From CAZKTS01 sp964555735 (GTDB taxonomy: Bacteria > Actinomycetota > Acidimicrobiia > IMCC26256 > PALSA-555): a stretch of DNA of 7,350 nt. Below, piece after piece: positions 1 to 5,434 of the stretch. Position numbers and translations under genes: made by a program. Numbering within the stretch: position 1 is the stretch's first letter; the number at the start of each line of letters is the position of its first letter. Where the stretch lies: contig CAZKTS010000003.1 of assembly GCA_964555735.1 (NCBI GenBank), positions 1 to 7,350 of the forward strand, given 5' to 3'. The notes beneath the pieces are model-generated. The model saw only the letters and a list, made by a program, of their open reading frames with translations, was not told where the DNA came from and ran no database searches.

Positions 1-395
1 GGCGCGAGCGGGATGCTGATGTCCTGCATCGCACCCTTGGCGTAGCGGTCGAAGCGGGCGACGGCCTGCGGCACCTGGAGCGCGGACCCCACCTTCAGGG
101 TCGCGCCGGTCTCGGCCATGATCAGCGGCAAGAGGTCGGCACTCTTGGCCTGGATCGCCTGGCCGAGCTTCGACAGCAGCTCGGCGCGCTCCTCGGGCTT
201 GGTGCGCTTCCACGCCGGCGACGCGTCACGCGCGGCCTGCGCGGCGGCCTCGGCGTCGGCGGCACTCGCCTCGGGCGCCTCGTCGATCGTGTCCTCGGTC
301 GCGGGGTTCACGATGCCGTACGACCCGTCGGAGCCGTCGACCCACTCCCCGCCGATCAGCAGCTGGTACACGGGCTTCCCGGTGAGCGTGGGCAT
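1..395 (-). CDS. Aldehyde dehydrogenase, N-terminal part (gene runs off the left edge)
   Basis: NAD(P)-dependent aldehyde dehydrogenase superfamily, which oxidises an aldehyde to a carboxylic acid in the cytoplasm. Only 131 complete codons are in the window. The fragment has the typical family opening: LLIGGEWVDGS at residues 12-22, then IVNPATEDTI near 28-37, then a helical Ala/Glu-rich stretch ending AWKRTKPEERAELL (61-74), and the LIMAETGATL segment near 91-100. Nucleotide-binding motifs, the catalytic Cys and the Glu general base would lie beyond the edge, so activity and substrate class cannot be judged. The ATG at 395 is chosen because GGGAGA lies 9 nt upstream and the protein start matches the family. 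The gene lies 114 bp downstream of the amidohydrolase on the same strand, so the two are probably one transcript. The family call is firm; the specific aldehyde is unknown. Confidence 0.9.
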   Translation of the reverse strand, partial: MPTLTGKPVYQLLIGGEWVDGSDGSYGIVNPATEDTIDEAPEASAADAEAAAQAARDASPAWKRTKPEERAELLSKLGQAIQAKSADLLPLIMAETGATLKVGSALQVPQAVARFDRYAKGAMQDISIPLA

Positions 396-404
396 CGCGG
401 TGCG

Positions 405-410
405 TCTCCC
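405..410 (-). promoter_or_regulatory. Ribosome binding site of the aldehyde dehydrogenase gene
   Basis: The minus strand reads GGGAGA, ending 9 nt before the ATG at 395. This is a good Shine-Dalgarno match at normal spacing and supports that start codon. Confidence 0.6.
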
Positions 411-454
411 TTGTCGAACTGCGGGTGCGGACGGTACTCGATGGTTCGATGCGC

Positions 455-482
455 TCCTGAAGTTGCTCTTGCGGCTTCAGGA
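455..482 (-). other. Inverted repeat between amidohydrolase and aldehyde dehydrogenase genes
   Basis: TCCTGAAG at 455-462 is perfectly matched by CTTCAGGA at 475-482, giving an 8-bp stem with a 12-nt loop. It lies 27 bp past the amidohydrolase stop and about 60 bp before the aldehyde dehydrogenase start. There is no T-run on the minus strand after the stem, so it is not a classic intrinsic terminator. It could be a partial terminator, an mRNA-processing hairpin, or a protein binding site controlling the dehydrogenase separately. The repeat is directly visible; the role is inference. Confidence 0.45.
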
Positions 483-509
483 ACGCCTCGTGGCTCTCGG
501 CCTCGCGCG

Positions 510-2252
510 CTACGGGCCGGCCGGGACAGGGACGGTGGCGGTGTCGCGGCCGGAGCGCAGGAGCGTCCCGGGCAGGTCGCCGGTGGCGCGGCCGTCGCGG
601 ACGATCGCCCGACCGTTCACGAAGACGCGCTCGACGCCGGTCGCCCCGGCGAAGAGCCGGGCGGTCCCGCCCGGCAGGTCATCGACGAGCGTGACGTCGG
701 TCATGTCGATCGTGGTCGGGTCGAACACCACGAGGTCGGCGTAGGCCCCCACGCGGAGCGTGCCGCGGTCGCGCAGCCCGAAGAGCGCGGCCGGCGCGCT
801 GGTGAGCAGCTGGACGGCCCGCTCCAGCGAGACGAGCTTGCGACCCCGCAGGCAGTCGGCGAGGAAGCGCGTGGTGTACGGCGCGCCGCACATCCGGTCG
901 AGGTGCGCACCGGCATCGGAGCCGCCGATGAGCACGTCGTCGCGCTCCCACGCCTGGCGGCGCAGCTCCCACGACTCGTCGTCGCTGTCGGTGGGCAGCG
1001 GCCACAGGATCGTGCGCAGGTCGTCGGCGAGCACGATGTCGAGCAGCGTGTCGAACTCGTCCTGGCCCCGCTCCTTCGCGAGGTCGACGACCTTGCGACC
1101 CTTCAGGCCCTCGTTCGCCGCCGAGTAGGTGTCGCCGATCATGTAGCGACCCCAGTCGGTGAGGCGGGCGAACACACCGGCGTCGGGCGACGCGGCCCGG
1201 GCCTTCATGTGCGCCCGCACCGCCGGGTCGCGCAGCTTCGCCATGCGCTCCGGCACCGGCAGGCTCATGACCTCCGACCAATCGGGCAGCATGAACAAGG
1301 CGCAGTAGTTGAGGAAGCTCATGTTCATCTCGACGAGCACGGGCATCGTGAGCGCGACCGACTTCCCGCCGGCCGACGCGGCGTTCTCGTTCGCGGCCAG
1401 CTGCTCGCGGTAGCGCTCCGGCTCCTTGGAGTCGACGGTGAGCACGTTCCAGTTGAGCGGCCGCCGCGCCGCGAGCGTCATCTCGGCCATCAGCTCGACC
1501 TCGTCGGGCCGGAAGCCGCGGAGGCAGCCGTCGGTCACGTACTCGAGCGTCGTGCCCTCGTGGTCGCGCACCGCGGCGCAGAGCGCGAGCACCTCCTCAC
1601 GCGACGCCCAGCGCGACGCGACGGGCTCCCCGTCGCCGTCGGAGTGCGTGAACGACAACGTCGTCGAGAAGCCCATGCCACCCGCGTCGACCGCCTCGTG
1701 CAGCAGCTGCACCATCTGCTGGACCTGCGCGTCGGTGGCTTCGGTGCCGACCGCGTCGGCACCCATGACGTTGCGACGGATCGCGCAGTGCCCGACGAGG
1801 AACCCCGCGTTCACGCCGATGGACCCCTCGAGCCGGTCGAGGTACTCGGGGAAGCTCGACCAGTTCCACGGCACGCCCTGCTCGAGCGCCGGCAGCGGCA
1901 TCCCCTCGACCTTGGCCATCATGCGCCGGAGGTAGTCGGCGTCGGACTCGGCGACCGGCGCGAGGGTGAACCCGCAGTTGCCGGCCATGATCGACGTCAC
2001 GCCGTGGAGGCTCGACGACGAGGCCGCCGGATCCCAGAAGAGCTGCGCGTCGTAGTGCGTGTGCGGGTCGACGAACCCCGGCGTGACGATGCGGCCCTCG
2101 GCGTCGACGGTCTCGGCGGCGGCCTCGCTGATCGACTCGCCGTCCTCACTGATCTCGACGATGCGGCCGTCCCGCACGCCGACGTCGGCGCGGCGTCCCG
2201 GTGTCCCGGTGCCGTCCACCACCGTGCCGTCCTTGATCACCAGGTCGAGCAC
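510..2252 (-). CDS. Amidohydrolase, N-acyl-D-amino-acid deacylase-like (580 aa)
   Basis: Metal-dependent cytoplasmic hydrolase of the amidohydrolase superfamily (amidohydrolase 3 / D-aminoacylase type), expected to cleave an amide or similar C-N bond. An N-terminal beta-sandwich strand (LDLVIKDGTVVDGTG) leads to the metal motif HTH at residues 64-66 in VDPHTHYDAQLFWDP. GVTSIMAGNCGF follows, with Cys93 at the position of the bridging Cys of D-aminoacylase. LVGHCAIRRNVMG lies near 151-163, and GGSDAGAH near 442-449 carries the catalytic Asp. The C-terminus (GTLRVGAYADLVVFDP, then VFVNGRAIVRDG) closes the sandwich domain. The usual THxR and SHxK segments carrying two further metal-ligand His residues are not visible: their expected places read EYVTDGC and PLNWNVL. 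The overall layout resembles mycobacterial proteins of the Rv2913c type, annotated as D-amino acid aminohydrolases. The GTG at 2252 is chosen for its strong GGAGGAGG; the frame stays open upstream but that extension is not protein-like. True substrate unknown. Confidence 0.9.
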   Translation of the reverse strand: MLDLVIKDGTVVDGTGTPGRRADVGVRDGRIVEISEDGESISEAAAETVDAEGRIVTPGFVDPHTHYDAQLFWDPAASSSSLHGVTSIMAGNCGFTLAPVAESDADYLRRMMAKVEGMPLPALEQGVPWNWSSFPEYLDRLEGSIGVNAGFLVGHCAIRRNVMGADAVGTEATDAQVQQMVQLLHEAVDAGGMGFSTTLSFTHSDGDGEPVASRWASREEVLALCAAVRDHEGTTLEYVTDGCLRGFRPDEVELMAEMTLAARRPLNWNVLTVDSKEPERYREQLAANENAASAGGKSVALTMPVLVEMNMSFLNYCALFMLPDWSEVMSLPVPERMAKLRDPAVRAHMKARAASPDAGVFARLTDWGRYMIGDTYSAANEGLKGRKVVDLAKERGQDEFDTLLDIVLADDLRTILWPLPTDSDDESWELRRQAWERDDVLIGGSDAGAHLDRMCGAPYTTRFLADCLRGRKLVSLERAVQLLTSAPAALFGLRDRGTLRVGAYADLVVFDPTTIDMTDVTLVDDLPGGTARLFAGATGVERVFVNGRAIVRDGRATGDLPGTLLRSGRDTATVPVPAGP

Positions 2253-2256
2253 GTCG

Positions 2257-2264
2257 CCTCCTCC
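2257..2264 (-). promoter_or_regulatory. Strong ribosome binding site that fixes the GTG start of the amidohydrolase
   Basis: The minus strand reads GGAGGAGG just before the GTG at 2252. The first GGAGG is 7 nt from the start codon, near-ideal spacing. This matters because the reading frame stays open for more than 200 codons upstream, across the divergent gene, and this site shows where translation really begins. Confidence 0.75.
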
Positions 2265-2283
2265 ACTCTTTCTTCTCTCCTGT

Positions 2284-2319
2284 CGAGCGCTTCGCTCGGC
2301 GACGTCGCCGGGGCGCTCG
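2284..2319 (-). other. Overlapping inverted repeats in the probable amidohydrolase mRNA leader
   Basis: Three repeats overlap here. CGAGCG/CGCTCG (2284-2289 with 2293-2298) forms a tight hairpin with a 3-nt loop. CGGCGACGTCGCCG (2297-2310) is a perfect 14-bp palindrome. CGAGCGC/GCGCTCG (2284-2290 with 2313-2319) would form a larger stem enclosing the palindrome. The first and third stems compete for the same strand. The block sits about 20 bp upstream of the ribosome binding site on the minus strand. GC-rich DNA yields such repeats easily, so function is uncertain. Confidence 0.4.
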
Positions 2320-2327
2320 GGGCATAT

Positions 2328-2342
2328 CTGACGACCCGTCAG
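2328..2342. promoter_or_regulatory. Probable operator, copy 1: 15-bp palindrome CTGACGACCCGTCAG
   Basis: Perfect inverted repeat CTGACG-N3-CGTCAG in the divergent region between the amidohydrolase (start 76 bp away) and the binding-protein gene (start 98 bp away). The identical 15 bases, including the central ACC, recur at 5398-5412 in the other divergent region. Size and symmetry fit a dimeric helix-turn-helix repressor such as TetR; no regulator gene is in the window. The repeat is seen directly; the regulator type is inferred. Confidence 0.7.
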
Positions 2343-2343
2343 G

Positions 2344-2349
2344 AATGTA
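2344..2349 (-). promoter_or_regulatory. Candidate -10 element for the amidohydrolase transcript
   Basis: The minus strand reads TACATT, fitting the actinobacterial TANNNT pattern. Transcription would start near 2337, inside the operator at 2328-2342, so a bound repressor would block initiation. No convincing -35 hexamer is found at normal spacing, so this is a weak call. Confidence 0.3.
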
Positions 2350-2388
2350 GTGGCTCCCCGTGACCACGGTTCCGCCCGGATCCGGCGG

Positions 2389-2394
2389 TACCCT
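2389..2394 (+). promoter_or_regulatory. Candidate -10 element for the binding-protein gene
   Basis: TACCCT fits TANNNT and would give a start near 2401 and a leader of about 40 nt before the ATG at 2440. No clear -35 is present at 16-19 bp. In this model the operator lies upstream of the promoter core, so control could be weaker here than on the minus strand. Confidence 0.22.
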
Positions 2395-2439
2395 TGCCCC
2401 CGACCACCGTGTGCCCCTCTCCCCAAGGTGCTCGTCTGT

Positions 2440-3678
2440 ATGCAGCCCGCCCGTCGTGTCGCGCTCGGGGGCGCCCTGGCCGTCGCCGTGGCCCTGCTCG
2501 CGGCACCCGCCGCCGCGGCCGCCCAGCAGAAGCCCCGGGAGCTCGTGATCGGGAGCCTCGCCCCCGAGACCGGCCCGATCGCGCCGCTGCTCGAGTCGCT
2601 CCGCACCCCGGTGGACCTCGCGGTGGCCGAGATCAACGCGGCCGGAGGGATCCAGGGCGTGCCGGTGCGGTCGGTGACGGCCGACGAAGGCGCCGCACCC
2701 GAGACCAGCGCGCGCGCCGGCTTCGACCAGCTCGTCGCGGCCGGCGCCCAGGTGGTCATCGGCCCGGCGACGTCCGGGGCGGCGCTCGCGCTCCAGGAGC
2801 GCATCGGCACCCGCAAGGTGCTCACGTGCTCGGGCTCCGACACGTCCGCTCCGCTCGAGCCCGACCTCACGAAGGGCCACTACTTCCGCACCGCGCCCCC
2901 CGACACGATCCAGGCACTCGCGCTCGCCGAGCTCGTGCTCGCCGACGGGCACAACCGCCCGGCCGTCCTGTTCCGTGAGGACACCTACGGCGACGGCATC
3001 GCAAAGCCGCTCGTGCGCGCGCTCGAGCAGGGAGGCGCGAAGGTCACCGAAGAGGGCTACGACCCCGACGCCACGACGCACGCGCGCGACGTCGAGCGCG
3101 CGGTCGGCGCCAAGACGGACAGCATCGTGCTGGTCGGGTTCGCCGACGACGGTGCCGCGCTCGTGAAGGAGCTCGCCGCCGAGGGCAAGGGTCCCGCACA
3201 GGTCGCGACCTACGGCGTCGACACGATGCAGAGCACGCAGTTCCGCGATGCAGTCGGTGATCCCGCGCTGATCGCGGGGATGAAGGGCACGATGCCCGCC
3301 GGCAACCCGGCCGGCATCCAGCACCCGTTCGCCGCGTCGCTGGCGTCCACCGGTGTCGATCCGGTCTTCTCGGCGCACACCTACGACTGCACCATCCTGA
3401 GCGCGCTGGCGGCCGTCGCCGCCAAGAGCACGGACCCGACGAAGATGAGCAAGGTGTTCGCCGCCAACCTCGACGGCAAGAACGACTGCAACACCTTCGC
3501 CACCTGCAAGGCCCTGCTCGAGAGCGGCAAGACGATCCACTACCGCGGCGCGTCGTCGAACTTCGACCACTTCGGCGCCTTCGAGCCGGAGGAAGGCGCG
3601 TACGACCAGTGGTCGTGGGACGCCACGGGCACCGCGGTGCCGGGCGACGCCACCACGCAGATCCTGATCTCGGGCTGA
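2440..3678 (+). CDS. Substrate-binding protein of a branched-chain amino acid-type ABC transporter (412 aa)
   Basis: Extracytoplasmic solute-binding protein of the type I periplasmic-binding fold (LivJ/LivK-like), which captures a ligand and delivers it to an ABC importer. Residues 1-28 are a signal peptide: RR at 5-6, a hydrophobic Ala/Leu/Val core, and a likely cleavage at AAA-AQQ. No lipobox Cys is present, so it looks secreted rather than lipid-anchored. The mature protein begins with VIGSLAPETGPIAPL (36-50), then the hallmark AVAEINAAGGIQG (61-73). VVIGPATSGAAL (105-116) and VLFREDTYGDGIAKPL (176-191) are further family signatures. Near the C-terminus Cys350 and Cys356 are likely disulfide partners. 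The ATG at 2440 gives a clean signal peptide but has only a weak AAGG 11 nt upstream; a GTG at 2428 is possible. No permease or ATPase gene is alongside. Ligands of this family range from amino acids to amides and aromatic acids. Confidence 0.9.
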   Translation: MQPARRVALGGALAVAVALLAAPAAAAAQQKPRELVIGSLAPETGPIAPLLESLRTPVDLAVAEINAAGGIQGVPVRSVTADEGAAPETSARAGFDQLVAAGAQVVIGPATSGAALALQERIGTRKVLTCSGSDTSAPLEPDLTKGHYFRTAPPDTIQALALAELVLADGHNRPAVLFREDTYGDGIAKPLVRALEQGGAKVTEEGYDPDATTHARDVERAVGAKTDSIVLVGFADDGAALVKELAAEGKGPAQVATYGVDTMQSTQFRDAVGDPALIAGMKGTMPAGNPAGIQHPFAASLASTGVDPVFSAHTYDCTILSALAAVAAKSTDPTKMSKVFAANLDGKNDCNTFATCKALLESGKTIHYRGASSNFDHFGAFEPEEGAYDQWSWDATGTAVPGDATTQILISG

Positions 3679-3704
3679 ACCCGGCCGCCGCCGCGCAGCC
3701 GGGT
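3679..3704. terminator. Hairpin between convergent genes, possible bidirectional terminator
   Basis: ACCCGGC at 3679-3685 pairs perfectly with GCCGGGT at 3698-3704 around a 12-nt loop. It fills nearly all of the 32-bp gap between the convergent binding-protein and ligase stop codons, so it can serve both strands. Neither side has a U-tract, which is common in high-GC actinobacteria. Placement is the main support. Confidence 0.5.
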
Positions 3705-3710
3705 GCGGGA

Positions 3711-5315
3711 TCAGCCGCCGGCGGCGCGGGCTCGCAGCTCGTACTTCAGCACCTTGCCCGACGCGTTGAGCGGGAGCTCGTCGACGATCTCGACTCGCCG
3801 CGGGACCTTGTAGTTGGCCATCTCACCGCGCGCCCACTGGATGAGCTCGTCGGGATCGACCGCCGCACCCGGTCGGGGCACCACGTAGGCCAGGCCGACC
3901 TCGCCCATGCGCTCGTCCGGCACGCCGACGACCGCGACCTGGGCGAGGGCGTCGTTGCGGAGCAGCAGGTTCTCGATCTCCGCGGGATAGGCGTTGAAGC
4001 CCCCCACGATGAACATGTCCTTCTTGCGGTCGGTGATCTTGAGGTAGCCGCGCTCGTCCATCACACCGATGTCGCCGGTGTGGAGCCAGCCGGCGGCATC
4101 GATGGTCGCGGCGGTCTCGTCGGTCTCCTCGAAGTACCCGAGCATCACGTTGTAGCCCCGGACCACCACCTCGCCCGGCTGACCACGCGGCACCTCGTTG
4201 CCGTCGTCGTCGACGACCAGCACCTCGGTGTCGGGGATGGCCCGGCCCGAGAAGTTGGCGATCGTCTCGGGATCGTCGTCGTGACGACACATGCAGGCCG
4301 TGCCCGTGGTCTCGGTGAGCCCGTAGCCGGTGATGATCGTCTCGAACGTCATCTCCTCACGCAGGCGCTCGACCAGGCGCACCGGCACTGCAGCCGCACC
4401 GGTGACGGTCAGGCGCAGCGGCGAGAGGTCGTACTCGTCGCGCCCCGGCTGGTCGAGGATGCCCTGGAGCAGCGTGGGCGGCCCGGGCAGCACGGAGATC
4501 TGCTCCTCGGCCACGCGCTCGAGCACCTTCGGCACGTCGAACACCTGGAACGGGACGATCGTCGCGCCCCGCAGCAGGCACGAGAGCCAGCCGGCCTTGT
4601 AGCCGAACGTGTGGAAGAACGGGTTCACGATGAGGTAGCGATCGCCGCGCCGGAGACCGATGACGTCCGTCCACGCCTCGTAGACCCGCAACGTCTGCGC
4701 GTGGGTGGTCATGACCCCCTTGGGGCGGCCGGTGGTGCCCGACGTGAAGATGATGTCGGACAGGTCGTCGCCCTTCACCGCCTGCATCCGGGCGCGGGCG
4801 TCCGCCTCGGGCACCGCGTCCCCGCCGGCCATGAAGTCCTGCGCGCTGATCGCACCGTCGGGCACCGGACCGCGCAGCACGACGATCCCCTCCAGTGCCG
4901 GGAGATCCTCGTTCGCGTCGCGGAGCATCGCGACGTAGTCGGTGTCGAGGAAGTCGGTCACGGTGAACAGGAGCTTGGCGCGCGACTTGCCGAGCACGTA
5001 CGCCGCCTCCGCGCCCTTGAAGCGCGTGTTGATCGGCACGATGACCCCACCGGCGCCGAGCACGCCCAGTGCCGCGCCGATCCACTGGTGCATGTTGGGC
5101 GCCCAGATCGCGGCCCGGTCGCCCGGTTCGATGCCGGCCGCGATCGCCGCGCGCGTGGCGCGGACCGCGACGTCCGCGAGCTGGCGGTAGGTGAGCCGGA
5201 CCTCGCCGCTCGGGAACGCGGGCTCGGTGTCGACCAGCGCCTCGTCGTCGGGGATGGCCTCGGCCTGGGCGAGGACCAACCCCGGGATCGACGTGTACCG
5301 CTCGTCGGCTCTCAT
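3711..5315 (-). CDS. Acyl-CoA ligase, AMP-forming (ANL superfamily, FadD-like, 534 aa)
   Basis: Cytoplasmic enzyme that activates a carboxylic acid with ATP to an acyl-adenylate and then transfers it to CoA. All core motifs are intact: the P-loop FTSGTTGRPKG (190-200), the aromatic/His segment NPFFHTFGYK (231-240), GYGLTETTG (330-338), GWLHTGDIG with Asp414 (409-417), the hinge region DRKKD (429-433), GGFNAYPAEIE (438-448), and the C-terminal catalytic Lys521 in NASGKVLK. The layout resembles actinobacterial FadD3-like ligases, but substrate class (fatty, aromatic or steroid-ring acid) cannot be read from these motifs. The ATG at 5315 gives a family-typical N-terminus (MRADERYTSIPGL). A GTG at 5351 would add 12 residues and has GAAGG 4 nt upstream, so the start is not settled. 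The gene is alone on its strand, convergent with the binding protein and divergent from the esterase gene across a shared operator. Confidence 0.93.
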   Translation of the reverse strand: MRADERYTSIPGLVLAQAEAIPDDEALVDTEPAFPSGEVRLTYRQLADVAVRATRAAIAAGIEPGDRAAIWAPNMHQWIGAALGVLGAGGVIVPINTRFKGAEAAYVLGKSRAKLLFTVTDFLDTDYVAMLRDANEDLPALEGIVVLRGPVPDGAISAQDFMAGGDAVPEADARARMQAVKGDDLSDIIFTSGTTGRPKGVMTTHAQTLRVYEAWTDVIGLRRGDRYLIVNPFFHTFGYKAGWLSCLLRGATIVPFQVFDVPKVLERVAEEQISVLPGPPTLLQGILDQPGRDEYDLSPLRLTVTGAAAVPVRLVERLREEMTFETIITGYGLTETTGTACMCRHDDDPETIANFSGRAIPDTEVLVVDDDGNEVPRGQPGEVVVRGYNVMLGYFEETDETAATIDAAGWLHTGDIGVMDERGYLKITDRKKDMFIVGGFNAYPAEIENLLLRNDALAQVAVVGVPDERMGEVGLAYVVPRPGAAVDPDELIQWARGEMANYKVPRRVEIVDELPLNASGKVLKYELRARAAGG

Positions 5316-5381
5316 GGTCGATTCCGGCTCCGCCGCGCCATCCGGCGCCACTCCACCTTCATCTCGGCTCTCACGGCGCGG

Positions 5382-5387
5382 ACGTTA
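5382..5387 (-). promoter_or_regulatory. Candidate -10 element for the acyl-CoA ligase gene
   Basis: The minus strand reads TAACGT (TANNNT pattern). The operator half-site CTGACG on this strand (5412-5407) lies 19 bp upstream and matches TTGACA at four of six positions, though the spacer is long. Transcription would start near 5375, just before either candidate start codon. Confidence 0.4.
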
Positions 5388-5397
5388 GCCCGACCAC

Positions 5398-5412
5398 CTG
5401 ACGACCCGTCAG
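5398..5412. promoter_or_regulatory. Probable operator, copy 2: 15-bp palindrome CTGACGACCCGTCAG
   Basis: Exact copy of the palindrome at 2328-2342, in the divergent region between the acyl-CoA ligase and the alpha/beta hydrolase. On the plus strand CTGACG (5398-5403) lies exactly 17 bp from a TAACCT box, so it can double as that promoter's -35. The other half-site takes a similar place for the minus-strand promoter. A bound dimer would therefore cover both -35 regions. The sequence identity is direct; repression is inferred. Confidence 0.72.
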
Positions 5413-5420
5413 ATGGCCAC

Positions 5421-5426
5421 TAACCT
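5421..5426 (+). promoter_or_regulatory. Candidate -10 element for the hydrolase/oxidoreductase operon; near-leaderless start
   Basis: TAACCT fits TANNNT and sits 17 bp from the -35-like CTGACG inside the operator. Its last base is only 8 bp before the GTG at 5435, so the transcript would begin at or within about two bases of the start codon. The absence of any Shine-Dalgarno sequence there agrees with a leaderless mRNA, which is common in actinobacteria. Confidence 0.42.
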
Positions 5427-5434
5427 CCCGGCCC

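Noticed and set aside
118..744. 208-codon plus-strand frame across the aldehyde dehydrogenase and amidohydrolase ends
   Set aside because: Ser/Arg/Ala-rich with no domain, antisense to two recognisable genes and lacking a ribosome binding site.
411..2363. 650-codon open frame on the plus strand opposite the amidohydrolase
   Set aside because: Its translation is rich in Arg/Gly/Ala/His repeats with no recognisable domain, and it lies antisense to a gene with clear motifs. Long antisense frames are expected in very GC-rich DNA.
2376..2385. Palindromes CCGGATCCGG (2376-2385) and CCGTG-AC-CACGG (2358-2369) in the divergent region
   Set aside because: Both are short GC-rich palindromes expected often by chance here, and neither recurs in the second divergent region, so I do not call them operators.
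2253..2870. 206-codon upstream extension of the amidohydrolase frame
   Set aside because: It runs antisense through the binding-protein signal peptide and N-terminal domain, is low-complexity, and is excluded by the strong GGAGGAGG just before the GTG at 2252.
2146..3570. 474-codon minus-strand frame opposite the binding protein
   Set aside because: No domain is recognisable and composition is Arg/Gly/Val-biased; the plus strand holds a convincing family member with a signal peptide.
3609..5423. 604-codon plus-strand frame opposite the acyl-CoA ligase
   Set aside because: The His/Asp/Arg/Val-rich translation is a shadow of the ligase, which has every ANL motif intact on the other strand.
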